Shown: in pieces, positions 1-8,207 of the stretch
How the letters are laid out: every line of letters begins with the position of its first letter
Position numbering within the stretch: the first letter of the stretch is position 1
Source of the DNA: JBEKTY01 sp049515555
GTDB lineage: Bacteria > Planctomycetota > Planctomycetia > Pirellulales > Thermoguttaceae
Reading direction: 5' to 3'
Length of the DNA: 11,498 nucleotides
Assembly (NCBI GenBank): GCA_049515555.1
Contig: JBEKTY010000212.1
Span: 1-11,498, forward strand
The notes under the pieces: generated by a model
Databases searched by the model: none
What the model saw: the letters and a program-made list of their open reading frames with translations, nothing else
Told to the model about the DNA's origin: nothing
Made by a program: the position numbers and the translations under genes

Positions 1-106
1 CTGGGCCCTGGCCGGCCGGCGGCACGGGCTATTGGGTCCCAAGCGGAAAGTCCAAGCCCGACCCCGGTTTGGAAACGACCCGGCGTGATTCGCGCGCCCC
101 CTCAAC

Positions 107-3100
107 TCACAACTTGATGTAGTGCATTTGAACCAATTTGACGGCGAGTTTACATAGTTCGAGCATCTCGGGCGTGTAACGGCAGCCGATGTCCCCGCCG
201 TCAGAGGCGCGATGGCGGCAGGGGCTCGTAGGCATCAGGCGAAAATCCAGATTCTTGGGATCGCGAAACTGCGGGTCCATTCGGAAGCAGTTCACGCCGC
301 CACCTGGCATGGAATCCGCCAGGAAGTCGCAGTTCGCGATCCGCTTCGCGGGATTGACAATATCCTTCGCAATGGAGTCCAGGAGCTCAACCGACCCGGC
401 GCCAATCTCGATTGTTGATACCATGCAGAATTGGAACCTCGCAACAGTGGTGAAGTTGAAACCCGTTTTGCCTGACACAATGCAGTTGTTGAAAACCACA
501 GGGGCCCCATGCCCATACGCGTTCGCAATAATGAGACATCCATCAAACGTGGCCCCACCGTTTCCCCTCTCCCTCTCAATAAGCAGACCGTTCCCGCGTA
601 CAGTAGGCATGAACACAAGCGTTGATCGTAGCGATACGGGCGCCGGCCTGATAGAAACGCAGCAGGGATTGTCGCCACCCGGAGCATTGTGCAGCAAAAT
701 GAGTCTCTCGAGTCTCGTCTCCTCGGCATCGATTGCCACCAAAGTGCCAATGCTCGCGGAGCCCCCCGCCGACATGACCACCGGCCAGCAGCCCTTCCTG
801 CCACGGATGTTGAGCGATTTCTTCTCCCCAGGGATCGTCAGCATCTCTCTGTAGGGGCCGTTATCCTGGATCTCGATCAGCGCGCCGGGCTTGGCGGCGT
901 CGATCGCTTCCTGGATGCCCTTGAAGTCACCCTTGCCGTCGAGGCGGACCACCAGTCGCACGAGTCCGGCGACCGCTATTTCCAACTCGCTCAGCGAAGG
1001 CGTACGATCGCGGTCGATCACAGGCTTCGTGCCCGGATAGTCGCGCTTGAGCTGCTCCACGAGGGCCTTCACATCGTGCAACTCCTTCTTGTTGAAGTAC
1101 TGTACTGCCTGTGCGTACAACTCCTCGGCCTCGGCCTCGGTGATGAGGCGTTTTGCCAACGCGCGGCCGGCATCAACGGCCCGCTTGTGAGACGCGAACC
1201 AGGGGATCCCGCTGTACTTCTCTTCCACGCGCGCCAGGGCGGCGTCGGCTTCGCTGGGTTGCTTCTCGTCGAGCAGTCGCGATGCCGCTCGGAAGGCGGC
1301 ATCGGCCAAGGGGGCCAGTTGAGCATCGATCTTGGCCCCCAGCGACCCGGCCTTCTCAAAACAGCGCTCCGCGAAGGGCACGTCATGGCAGACCAGAGCC
1401 AGCAGTCCGGCCGCCAGCCAATCGTCGGCCTTGTCGCGATCGATGACCAGCCGCAAAAGCTCCTCGACTGGTTTGTGCGCCGCCTTTTGCGCCACCTTAT
1501 CGCCGTATTCGGCCCACCGGTGGACCTCGGTTTGTTCACCGGCGAGCGTGGCCGTGATGCCGTCCTCGTCCGCCCCGGTCACCTCGCCGCCGGCGCCGCG
1601 CAGTGCGATCCGCCGTTTCTGGAGCCGCGGATCGGCCGCGGCGATCTTTCCGATCAAGCGCGTCTTGAAGGCGGCCAACCGCTTTACCTCCTCGCGGCGG
1701 GCCTCCAGTCGGACACCAAGCTCCGGCTTGTCGAAGCGGACCTTCGCCAAGGCCTCGGCAGCCCCGCGGAAATCCCAGGCTGCCAGCAGGTCCTCGGTCG
1801 GCTTCAAGGCTTCGTTGAATTGTGCATCGGCGGCCTCAAGCTCGCCGACGGCCCTCTTGAATGCCTCGCTAAGTTGAGGCAGCGTGTCAACCGGCGGCGG
1901 CTTCGCCGCGAAGATCGCCTCCCACTTGGGCGCAACGGCCTGCTCTTTCTCCGCTTCAAGCTTGCCGCTCCAAGCATATGCCTGGTATCCCGGCCGCTCG
2001 ATTTGCAACTTGTGCTCGCCCGGCGGCAAAGGTACCTTGATCGGATCGCCGCCGGATGGAATGTTGTATGCCTTGCCGTCGATTTCCAGTTTTGCGCCCT
2101 GACGCTCGTCTTGCGGCAACGTCAGCAAGAGCCGGCCGTCGGCGGGCGGCGGGGGAGGGGCCGGGTTGGCGGGCGTTGGTGTTTCCGGGGGAGGAAAAGG
2201 CTTGACGGGCGTCGGCGGCTCCGCGGGAGCCGGCACATCCGGCTTGGCGATCGGTTCGCTGCCGCTGTGCGCTTTCGAGCGTCGTGAGTCGGACGGTTCC
2301 GTGGGCTTCACGGCCAGGGCGTTCTGCCGTTTGGCCAGTTCCGTTTTGCCACTGCGCGTGAGACCCCAAACGAGCACGGCCAATAGCACGAGCGAGACGG
2401 TCACGATGGCGCCAAAAGTCCACAGCAGCGCCGTCTTGGGCTTGCGCCCTGCCGGGCGCGGCTTGGGGGCCGGCTGCGGACCGCCCGCTTGCAACCAGCC
2501 GAAGAACCGCGTGACACTCGATGCCAGGCTCGGCTGGGTACCGGCAAGCGGGTCACTTGGCAGGGCCGGCGACGGCGTCCGTCGGGCGCGGTCCAAAAGG
2601 GCCGCCAGGTCGGCCGCCACGGCGAACGGCCCCAAGGCGTCGGCCACCTCGGCCGGGGTCTGAAAACGCCGCGCCGGGTCTTTGGCCAGCATCCGGTTGA
2701 CCACCGTCGCCACCTTGGCCGGAACGTCGCTGCGGGATTTGCGCAGCGGGGGCGGCGGCTTCTCGATATGGCCCCGCATGACCTCATAGGCGGGCGTGTC
2801 CGGCGGGAAACTGAAAGGGGCATGACCGGCCAAGAGCTTGTAGAGTGCGCAACCCAGGCTGTAGATGTCGGCGCGGATATCGACGCTGCGGGTCTCGGAT
2901 ATCTGTTCCGGGGCCATGTAGTTGGGCGTGCCCAGGGCCTGGTTGGTGCCCGTCACCTCCTCCGCTTTCCGCCCTTCCAATCGCAGCTTGGCCAGGCCCA
3001 GGTCGAGGATCTTCACCTGCCGCTGCGCTGTGAGCATCAGGTTCGAGGGCTTGATGTCGCGATGCACCAGCCCGTGCTCGTGGGCGTATTGCAGCCCCAG

Positions 3101-4012
3101 GGCGGCCTGGCGAATCAATTCGCAGGCCTCGGCCACGGAGAGCGGTTGGCCGCGGCGGACCACCTGTTCCAGGTCCAGCCCATCCAGGAGCTCCATCACC
3201 AGGAAGCGCCTGCCATGGATCTCGCGAGCATCATGGGTGACGACGATATTGGGGTGCTCCAGGGCGCCGCTGGCCTGCATTTCGCGCTCGAAGCGGACGA
3301 CGGCCTCGGCGTCGTCCTCGCGGGCCTTGGGGAGGATCTTGAGGGCCACGTCGCGATTGAGCTTGGTGTGGCGGGCCTTGTAGACAGCGCCCATGCCCCC
3401 TTCGCCCAGCTTCTGGAGCACCTTGTACTCGCCCAGTTGCCGCTCGAGCATGGGGTCAGGCGCGGGGGGTGGCGGGCGGGCGGCCGGCCGGTCCCCAACG
3501 CAGTCCTGCGTGGGCAGGATGTCGCCCGGCGGCGCGGGCTTCCGGGCCGGCGGCAAGGGGGGTGGTGGCGGCGCCGCGGCAACCAGTCTCCGCCGCAACT
3601 GCTCGTCATAGGCGGCCTTCTTTTCCGCCTTCAGCAGGCACAGCTTGGCCGCCGCCAGCTCGTTCAGCAGCCTTTGCGACAGCGCAGCACGCTTGCCCGA
3701 CTGGAAGGTCCGCAGGTGGGCCATCTGCCGGTCGGCGGCGTTCTGGATCGCCGCCGGACTGCTTTCGAATAGTTTGAGACCCAACAGCCGGTAGTGGTGC
3801 GGAGGCTGTTCCTCGGGCGAGATTCCCAGCCATTGGTGGTAGGGATCGAATTCGGTCCGCGCGGCCGCGGGGGCCTGCTGCCGGTCGCCGGGCGAGGCGG
3901 CTGCCACCACAAAGTTGCCCCCGCAACGTTCGCAACGGACGGTGCGTCCCAGATGCGCCTGGGCGACCGTGTAGGACATGCCACATTGCGGGCAAACACT
4001 TGTGACCTGCAC
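107..4012 (-). CDS. Transmembrane Ser/Thr protein kinase with zinc ribbon, J-like region, PEGA domain and C-terminal beta-helix
   Basis: A 1301-residue Hanks-type kinase that phosphorylates Ser/Thr on unknown partners. Residues 1-35 form a zinc ribbon with C7, C10, C27 and C30. Residues 56-142 resemble a J domain (HYRLLGL near 73-79, AAYDEQL near 133-139) but lack HPD. The kinase domain spans about 196-463: glycine loop GEGGMG 203-208, lysine K225, HRDIKPSN 317-324 with D319, DLG 337-339 in place of DFG, and APE 367-369. All core catalytic residues are present, so it is probably active. A proline-rich linker leads to one membrane helix at about 527-551, then a PEGA-like domain at about 626-690, a helical repeat-rich middle, and a pectin-lyase-like beta-helix at about 1020-1265 (GIQEAIDAAKPG at 1032-1043). 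The inferred topology is kinase inside, PEGA and beta-helix outside. The GTG start is favoured because GGGAG lies 9 bases upstream and the zinc ribbon begins at once. The beta-helix part has distinctly lower GC. The kinase call is near certain; ligand and targets are unknown. Confidence 0.95.
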   Translation of the reverse strand: MQVTSVCPQCGMSYTVAQAHLGRTVRCERCGGNFVVAAASPGDRQQAPAAARTEFDPYHQWLGISPEEQPPHHYRLLGLKLFESSPAAIQNAADRQMAHLRTFQSGKRAALSQRLLNELAAAKLCLLKAEKKAAYDEQLRRRLVAAAPPPPPLPPARKPAPPGDILPTQDCVGDRPAARPPPPAPDPMLERQLGEYKVLQKLGEGGMGAVYKARHTKLNRDVALKILPKAREDDAEAVVRFEREMQASGALEHPNIVVTHDAREIHGRRFLVMELLDGLDLEQVVRRGQPLSVAEACELIRQAALGLQYAHEHGLVHRDIKPSNLMLTAQRQVKILDLGLAKLRLEGRKAEEVTGTNQALGTPNYMAPEQISETRSVDIRADIYSLGCALYKLLAGHAPFSFPPDTPAYEVMRGHIEKPPPPLRKSRSDVPAKVATVVNRMLAKDPARRFQTPAEVADALGPFAVAADLAALLDRARRTPSPALPSDPLAGTQPSLASSVTRFFGWLQAGGPQPAPKPRPAGRKPKTALLWTFGAIVTVSLVLLAVLVWGLTRSGKTELAKRQNALAVKPTEPSDSRRSKAHSGSEPIAKPDVPAPAEPPTPVKPFPPPETPTPANPAPPPPPADGRLLLTLPQDERQGAKLEIDGKAYNIPSGGDPIKVPLPPGEHKLQIERPGYQAYAWSGKLEAEKEQAVAPKWEAIFAAKPPPVDTLPQLSEAFKRAVGELEAADAQFNEALKPTEDLLAAWDFRGAAEALAKVRFDKPELGVRLEARREEVKRLAAFKTRLIGKIAAADPRLQKRRIALRGAGGEVTGADEDGITATLAGEQTEVHRWAEYGDKVAQKAAHKPVEELLRLVIDRDKADDWLAAGLLALVCHDVPFAERCFEKAGSLGAKIDAQLAPLADAAFRAASRLLDEKQPSEADAALARVEEKYSGIPWFASHKRAVDAGRALAKRLITEAEAEELYAQAVQYFNKKELHDVKALVEQLKRDYPGTKPVIDRDRTPSLSELEIAVAGLVRLVVRLDGKGDFKGIQEAIDAAKPGALIEIQDNGPYREMLTIPGEKKSLNIRGRKGCWPVVMSAGGSASIGTLVAIDAEETRLERLILLHNAPGGDNPCCVSIRPAPVSLRSTLVFMPTVRGNGLLIERERGNGGATFDGCLIIANAYGHGAPVVFNNCIVSGKTGFNFTTVARFQFCMVSTIEIGAGSVELLDSIAKDIVNPAKRIANCDFLADSMPGGGVNCFRMDPQFRDPKNLDFRLMPTSPCRHRASDGGDIGCRYTPEMLELCKLAVKLVQMHYIKL

Positions 4013-4021
4013 GAGGCTCTA

Positions 4022-4026
4022 CTCCC
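4022..4026 (-). promoter_or_regulatory. Ribosome binding site of the kinase gene
   Basis: Read on the minus strand this is GGGAG, 9 bases before the GTG at 4012-4010. It supports the GTG as the true start. Confidence 0.55.
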
Positions 4027-4042
4027 GACGGCCCCAGTCTAG

Positions 4043-4351
4043 CAGGTCCACGGCAGGCTTGCCAGCCCCGCCCTCTACGTCCTCGACCTGCCATCGATCC
4101 CGGCCATCCTGTCGGCCTTGCCGCCTTCGACGGCCCCCAAGGCAACTTTCCGACCCTTGGGCATGTCGGTGAACTCCTCGGGAAACGTCTGGGTTGCCAA
4201 CACCAGCCTTGGTCGGATCGTGGAGTACGACAATTATGGTCTGCCTTTGGAAGAGTTTGGCAGTCACGGCGGTGGCGATGGACAATTTAACGGACCCTGG
4301 GATGTGGCGGCGGGGCCAGCCCGTGCCATCCATCCATCAAACCACTGTTGA
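4043..4351 (+). pseudogene. NHL-repeat protein fragment (gene remnant)
   Basis: After a TAG at 4040-4042 the frame stays open to a TGA at 4349-4351. The only early start is a TTG at 4118; the next is an internal ATG at 4163. The translation holds about one and a half NHL propeller repeats: GMSVNSSGNVWVANTSLGRI followed by VEYDNYG, then FGSHGGGDGQFNGPWDVA. These match the family pattern of a Ser/Asp-Gly-Asn-Val-Tyr/Trp-Val-Ala-Asn/Asp strand and a G-D-G-Q-F-x-x-P turn. The frame then ends in unrelated residues. NHL propellers normally need four to six repeats, so this cannot be a complete protein. No ribosome binding site is seen. GC over 4201-4260 is about 52%, lower than the flanking genes. 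It is most likely a decayed or truncated extracytoplasmic NHL protein. A small expressed protein starting at TTG 4118 is possible but less likely. Confidence 0.6.
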
Positions 4352-4374
4352 CAGAACACTAGAGCGACTATGAT
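4348..4374 (+). promoter_or_regulatory. Sigma70-like promoter of the propeller-thuA operon
   Basis: A perfect -35 TTGACA lies at 4348-4353 and a -10 TATGAT at 4369-4374. The spacer is 15 bases, shorter than the usual 16-18, which may weaken it. It sits about 80 bases upstream of the chosen start at 4456 and is correctly oriented for that gene. It overlaps the stop of the NHL remnant. Confidence 0.5.
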
Positions 4375-4442
4375 TGAGGCGCGGTGGCGCCATCTTGTCG
4401 TGGCGGGAGCGGGTGCGCTATATCGTCAGGGCCCCAGTCATT

Positions 4443-4447
4443 GGAGG
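4443..4447 (+). promoter_or_regulatory. Ribosome binding site that decides the propeller start
   Basis: GGAGG lies 8 bases before the ATG at 4456. The open frame extends back to a GTG at 4384, which has no such site. The later in-frame ATG at 4540 also lacks a good site at the right distance. Confidence 0.6.
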
Positions 4448-4455
4448 TAGTTCCC

Positions 4456-7383
4456 ATGGAACCGAGCGCTCAAGAAACTGCGGCGGAAATCAGCCCGGCC
4501 GGAACCCAAGCCGTTGCCAAGGTGTTGGGTTCCAAGCCGATGTTCAGGCGCGGCCTATGCACGGCCCTACTGGCGGGCTGGGCCCTGGCGGGCTGTGGGC
4601 CGGCGCCGGCGGCCGAGAGCGGCGAGCCAGCCATCTTGCCCAGGATCGGCGTGGACCGCGGGATCTGCGTCCTCGTGGGCGACCAGCGGTGCTCCGTGGC
4701 GCGGGAGCTGGCCGGCCACAGCGAGCTTACCGTGTTGGTTCAGCTTGCCCGCGATGAGGATGTCCAAGCGGCGGCCCGCGCCGCCGACGAGGCCGGACTC
4801 TACGGGCGGCGGATCTTCGTGGCCCACGAGAGCGGGGCGCGGATCGGGCTGGCCGACAACGTCGCCGATTCCGTGGTCGTCCTGGCCGGCAGCCCGGACA
4901 TCCCCCGCACCGAACTGCTCCGCGTGCTGCGGCCGGCGGGCAAGGCCCTGGTCGGACCGGACGAGTTTGTAAAGCCCTTTCCGGATGGGATCGACGAGTG
5001 GCGCCATCACTACCATGGCCCGGACAACAACACGCAATCGCGGGACCTGCTGGCGCGGGCCCCGTATCTGACGCAGTTCGTGGCCGATCCGCGGTTCGCG
5101 CCGGCGCCCCAGGCGACGGTCGCCGCGGCCGGCCGCGTGTTCATGGCCTTCGGCCACGTGGCCTGGCACCAGCGCGAGGAAGCCTGGACCGATACGCTGG
5201 TGGCCATCAACGGCTTCAACGGCACGATCCTCTGGCGGCGGCCGCTGACCTCGGGGATCATGGTCGATCGCAGCACGATGACCGCCACGCCCGAGAGCTT
5301 GTACGTGGGCGACGAGCGGTCGTGCAAGATCCTCGACGCGGCCACCGGCCGGGTCCGCGACGAGATCGCGCCCCCCGCCGCGCTGGCCGGCGGCACGTTC
5401 TGGAAATGGATGGCCCTGGAGGGCGGCGTGCTGTATGCCCTGCTGGGCCAGGACGAGTTCCGCGACGCCAAGGCGCAATGGCGGCGGACCGAGCACGGCT
5501 GGCCCTGGGACCGGATCTCCAAAGGCTACAACGACCCGCGCTACCGCTGGGGATTCGGCCAGACGCTGCTGGCCATCGATCCGGCCACGAAGAAAGTCCT
5601 CTGGCATCATGCGGAGAGCGTGGCCATCGACAGCCGCTCGTTGTGCATGGCCGGCGGCCGGCTGTTCTTCTGCTCCTTCGGCTCGTACCTGGCCTGCCTC
5701 GATACGGCCACCGGCCGCCAGCTCTGGCGCCGCACCGCCGACAAGGACCCCGACGTTCTCCAGGCCGTCGGCCCCTATCGCGCGGACTACAACTGGATCA
5801 ACGGCTGGCAGAGCACGGCCTACGCCAAGTGTACGCCGCAGGCCTTGTACCTGCTCGGTCCGGAGCTGCGCTGGCTGACCGCACTGAGCGCCGAAGACGG
5901 CCGGTTCCTGTGGAAACATCCCGTGAAGGACCTGCAACTGGTGATTCGCGACGACGGCCTGTACCTGATCGGCTCGGAGGTCACCAAGAGCGAGACCAGG
6001 AAGCTCGATCCGCTCAGCGGCCGCGTGCTGGCGACTTATGAGACCTGCCGGCGGGCGTGCACCCGCGCCACCGGCACCGCCGACGGCATCCTGTTTCGCG
6101 CGGCGGAGGGCTCGGGCCGCTTCGACCTGCCCGGCGGGGCCATGCACTGGATCTCGGCCATGCGCCCCTCGTGCCAGGTGGGCGTTATCGTTTCCGACGG
6201 CCTGCTGTACTGGATCCCCTGGGCCTGCGATTGCGATTTGCAGCTTACCGGCGCCATCTGCTGCGGGCCGGCGGGCGATTTCAATTTCCAACAGCCGGCC
6301 GGCGCCGATCGCCTCGAAAAGCCGCCGGCCGGCGCCCCGCCGCTGGCAGAATTGCCGCAATCGCCGGCCGACTGGCCCACCTACCGGGCCGACAACGCCC
6401 GAAGCGCCCGCTCGCAGGCCACGATCCCCGACCAGGTGCGGTTGCTGTGGCGGCAGGCGGGCCGATCGCAACTCGAGATCACGGCCCCCGTGGTCGTCGG
6501 TGGCTTGGCGCTGGTCGGCGGTTGGGACGGCACCGTGCGGGCGGTGGATACGGCCGACGGCCGGCTGCGCTGGACGGCCTACGTGGGCGGCCAGGTGCGG
6601 TTCCCGCCCACCGTGGCCGCCGGCCGGGCCCTGGTCGGATCGGGCGACGGCTGGGTGTATGCCCTCGAGGCGGCCACCGGCCGGCGGCTGTGGCGATTCC
6701 GGGCGGCGCCCGCCGAACGCCGCATTCCCGTCTACGGCTTGCTGTTGTCCACCTGGCCGGTGGCCAGCGGCGTGCTGGTCGCCGACGGCGTGGCCTACTG
6801 CGCCGCCGGCATCAACGACTTCGACGGCACGCACGTCTACGCCCTGGACGCGGCCAGCGGGCGGCTTCGCTGGCAGAACAACACGGCTGGGCACCTGGAT
6901 GCCTCGCCCCGCGGCGTGGCCTGCCAGGGAGAACTGCTGCTGGACGACAACCGGCTATACCTTGCCGGCGGGAACGCCGTTTCGCCCGGCGTGTTCCAGA
7001 CGAGCGACGGCCGCTGCCTGAACGCCCCGCCCACCAGCCACGGCTCTGTGGCGGTCCGCGGCCGCGAGCTGACTTTGGCCGACGGGCAAGTCCGCGTCTC
7101 GGGCCAGCCCCTGTACGCCGACCCCGATCTGCCGGTGTACGACCAGTCGGCCCGCTGGCAGCCCGACGTGGTGAAAGCCGAGAACGCCGTGCTGAGTTGC
7201 ATCGAGCGGCCGGGCCAGGCAGGGCGGGCCTGGGACCTCGTGGCACGCCGCACCGGCGACGCCGCGCCCCTCTGGTCCGTGCCCCTGCCGGCCGACCCCG
7301 TTCGCCGGGCCGTGGCCGTCGCCGCCGACGGCCGGATTATCGTGGCACTTCGCAACGGAGAGTTGCTAGGCATAGGACGATGA
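4456..7383 (+). CDS. Exported PQQ-like beta-propeller protein with degenerate methyltransferase-like N-terminal domain
   Basis: A 975-residue protein built mainly of BamB/PQQ-type propeller blades, whose signature (A-x-D-x-x-T/S-G-x-x-L-W) recurs many times, for example LLAIDPATKKVLW, LACLDTATGRQLW, VYALEAATGRRLW and VYALDAASGRLRW. Residues 29-47 (MFRRGLCTALLAGWALAGC) form a lipoprotein-type signal with lipobox LAGC at 44-47, so it is probably a membrane-anchored lipoprotein. Residues 64-168 resemble a worn class I methyltransferase fold (CVLVGD near 71-76, ADNVADSVVVLAG, ELLRVLRPAGKALV). The HHYHGPDNN motif starts at about 184. A first propeller runs to about 620 and a second opens at about 639 with DWPTYRADNARSARS. 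Cysteines 591, 593, 602 and 603 sit at the junction. The start at 4456 is chosen for its GGAGG site; it leaves 28 residues before the signal, so ATG 4540 remains possible. ThuA follows after 30 bases. Fold confidence is high. The function is unknown, and dehydrogenase activity is not shown because cofactor residues cannot be assigned here. Confidence 0.88.
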   Translation: MEPSAQETAAEISPAGTQAVAKVLGSKPMFRRGLCTALLAGWALAGCGPAPAAESGEPAILPRIGVDRGICVLVGDQRCSVARELAGHSELTVLVQLARDEDVQAAARAADEAGLYGRRIFVAHESGARIGLADNVADSVVVLAGSPDIPRTELLRVLRPAGKALVGPDEFVKPFPDGIDEWRHHYHGPDNNTQSRDLLARAPYLTQFVADPRFAPAPQATVAAAGRVFMAFGHVAWHQREEAWTDTLVAINGFNGTILWRRPLTSGIMVDRSTMTATPESLYVGDERSCKILDAATGRVRDEIAPPAALAGGTFWKWMALEGGVLYALLGQDEFRDAKAQWRRTEHGWPWDRISKGYNDPRYRWGFGQTLLAIDPATKKVLWHHAESVAIDSRSLCMAGGRLFFCSFGSYLACLDTATGRQLWRRTADKDPDVLQAVGPYRADYNWINGWQSTAYAKCTPQALYLLGPELRWLTALSAEDGRFLWKHPVKDLQLVIRDDGLYLIGSEVTKSETRKLDPLSGRVLATYETCRRACTRATGTADGILFRAAEGSGRFDLPGGAMHWISAMRPSCQVGVIVSDGLLYWIPWACDCDLQLTGAICCGPAGDFNFQQPAGADRLEKPPAGAPPLAELPQSPADWPTYRADNARSARSQATIPDQVRLLWRQAGRSQLEITAPVVVGGLALVGGWDGTVRAVDTADGRLRWTAYVGGQVRFPPTVAAGRALVGSGDGWVYALEAATGRRLWRFRAAPAERRIPVYGLLLSTWPVASGVLVADGVAYCAAGINDFDGTHVYALDAASGRLRWQNNTAGHLDASPRGVACQGELLLDDNRLYLAGGNAVSPGVFQTSDGRCLNAPPTSHGSVAVRGRELTLADGQVRVSGQPLYADPDLPVYDQSARWQPDVVKAENAVLSCIERPGQAGRAWDLVARRTGDAAPLWSVPLPADPVRRAVAVAADGRIIVALRNGELLGIGR

Positions 7384-7413
7384 ACTTGACCAGATTTACG
7401 AAAGGTTGCTGCC

Positions 7414-8139
7414 ATGCACAATTTGTTTCTGTTGGCCGTTGCGGCGGGACTGGTTTCGGCCGGGGGGGCGGAATCGCCGCTGCCGGCCAAGGCCCGCATC
7501 CTGATCGTCACGGGCGTAGACACGGCCCACGACTGGAAGAAGACGGCGCCGGTGGTCCGCGCCAGCCTGGAGCGTGACCCGCGGATCGAGGCCCGAGTGG
7601 TCGAGGACCCCGAGTTTCTGGCCTCGCCCCGGCTGGCCGATTACGACGCCGTGCTTCTGGAGTTCATGAACCCCCAGCCGCTTAAGCATCAGGCGCAGGC
7701 CGAGGCCAACCTGTCGGCTTTCGTCCGGGGGGGCAAAGGGCTCGTCGTGCTGCACTTCGCCTGCGGCGCACTCAGCGACTGGCCCGAGTTCGCCAGCCTG
7801 GCCGGCAAGGTCTGGGACCGCAAGACCACCCACGATCCGCGCGGACCTTTCACGGTGAAGATCGTCAATCGCGAGCATCCCATTACCCGCGGAATGAAAG
7901 ACTTCCAGGCCGACGACGAGCTGTATTTTTGCCTGGTCGGGGAGCGGCCGGTGGAGCTGCTGGCCGTCGCCCGCTCGAAGGTGAAGGGTACGGACCAGCC
8001 CATGGCCTTCGCCTTCGAGTATGGCAAGGGCCGGGTCTTCCACACCCCGCTGGGACACGACGGCAAGGCAATCCAAATGCCGGGCGTGGAAAAGTTGCTC
8101 CAGCGCGGCTGCCTGTGGGCCGCCGGCCGTGAGCCCTGA
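7414..8139 (+). CDS. Secreted ThuA-like domain protein
   Basis: A 241-residue protein of the ThuA family (class I glutamine amidotransferase-like fold, named after a trehalose-utilisation gene; the biochemical role is mostly undefined). Residues 1-19 form a short signal peptide (MHNLFLLAVAAGLVSAGGA), with likely cleavage after A19 or A15. The domain follows directly: ILIVTG at 29-34, HDWKKTAPVVRASL at 39-52, VVEDPEFL at 62-69, ADYDAVLLEF at 75-84, GKGLVVLH at 107-114, HPITRGM at 155-161, DELYFCL at 168-174, and FHTPLGHD at 209-216. The length is normal for a single-domain member, so it appears complete. AAAGG lies 8 bases before the ATG and supports this start. It begins 30 bases after the propeller stop with no visible promoter or terminator between, so the two are probably co-transcribed and act together in the envelope. 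A link to sugar metabolism is family-based inference only. Confidence 0.9.
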   Translation: MHNLFLLAVAAGLVSAGGAESPLPAKARILIVTGVDTAHDWKKTAPVVRASLERDPRIEARVVEDPEFLASPRLADYDAVLLEFMNPQPLKHQAQAEANLSAFVRGGKGLVVLHFACGALSDWPEFASLAGKVWDRKTTHDPRGPFTVKIVNREHPITRGMKDFQADDELYFCLVGERPVELLAVARSKVKGTDQPMAFAFEYGKGRVFHTPLGHDGKAIQMPGVEKLLQRGCLWAAGREP

Positions 8140-8147
8140 TTAGGGGG

Positions 8148-8175
8148 TTGCCCCGGCAGCACTTGGCGCTATACT
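8148..8175 (+). promoter_or_regulatory. Possible promoter of the alsS-like gene
   Basis: TTGCCC at 8148-8153 and TATACT at 8170-8175 are separated by 16 bases. The -10 matches well, while the -35 is only fair. Transcription from here would give a leader of nearly 190 bases that includes both hairpins of the inverted repeat. Confidence 0.35.
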
Positions 8176-8207
8176 TCACCACGAGGAGCCGGGAGGTATC
8201 GCTGGGC

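Noticed and set aside
689..2287. A 532-codon open frame on the plus strand inside the kinase gene
   Set aside because: It is antisense to a gene with clear domains; the translation is low-complexity, rich in Arg, Leu and Gly, without a recognisable family. Long antisense frames are expected at this GC.
4040..4073. Minus-strand promoter for the kinase (TGGCAA, 17 bases, TAGACT)
   Set aside because: The -35 matches consensus at only three of six positions and the -10 at four, which is too weak to report as a feature.
4370..4450. A 26-codon open frame from ATG 4370 just before the propeller gene
   Set aside because: Its ATG overlaps the proposed -10 box, it has no ribosome site, and the peptide is featureless.
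4567..6894. A 775-codon minus-strand open frame across the propeller gene
   Set aside because: The plus-strand frame has repeated PQQ blades and a signal peptide; the minus-strand product shows no domain and is rich in Gly, Ala, Arg and Pro, as a GC-driven shadow would be.
8143..8154. GGGG/CCCC hairpin after the ThuA gene as a terminator
   Set aside because: The stem is only 4 bp and no T-run follows.
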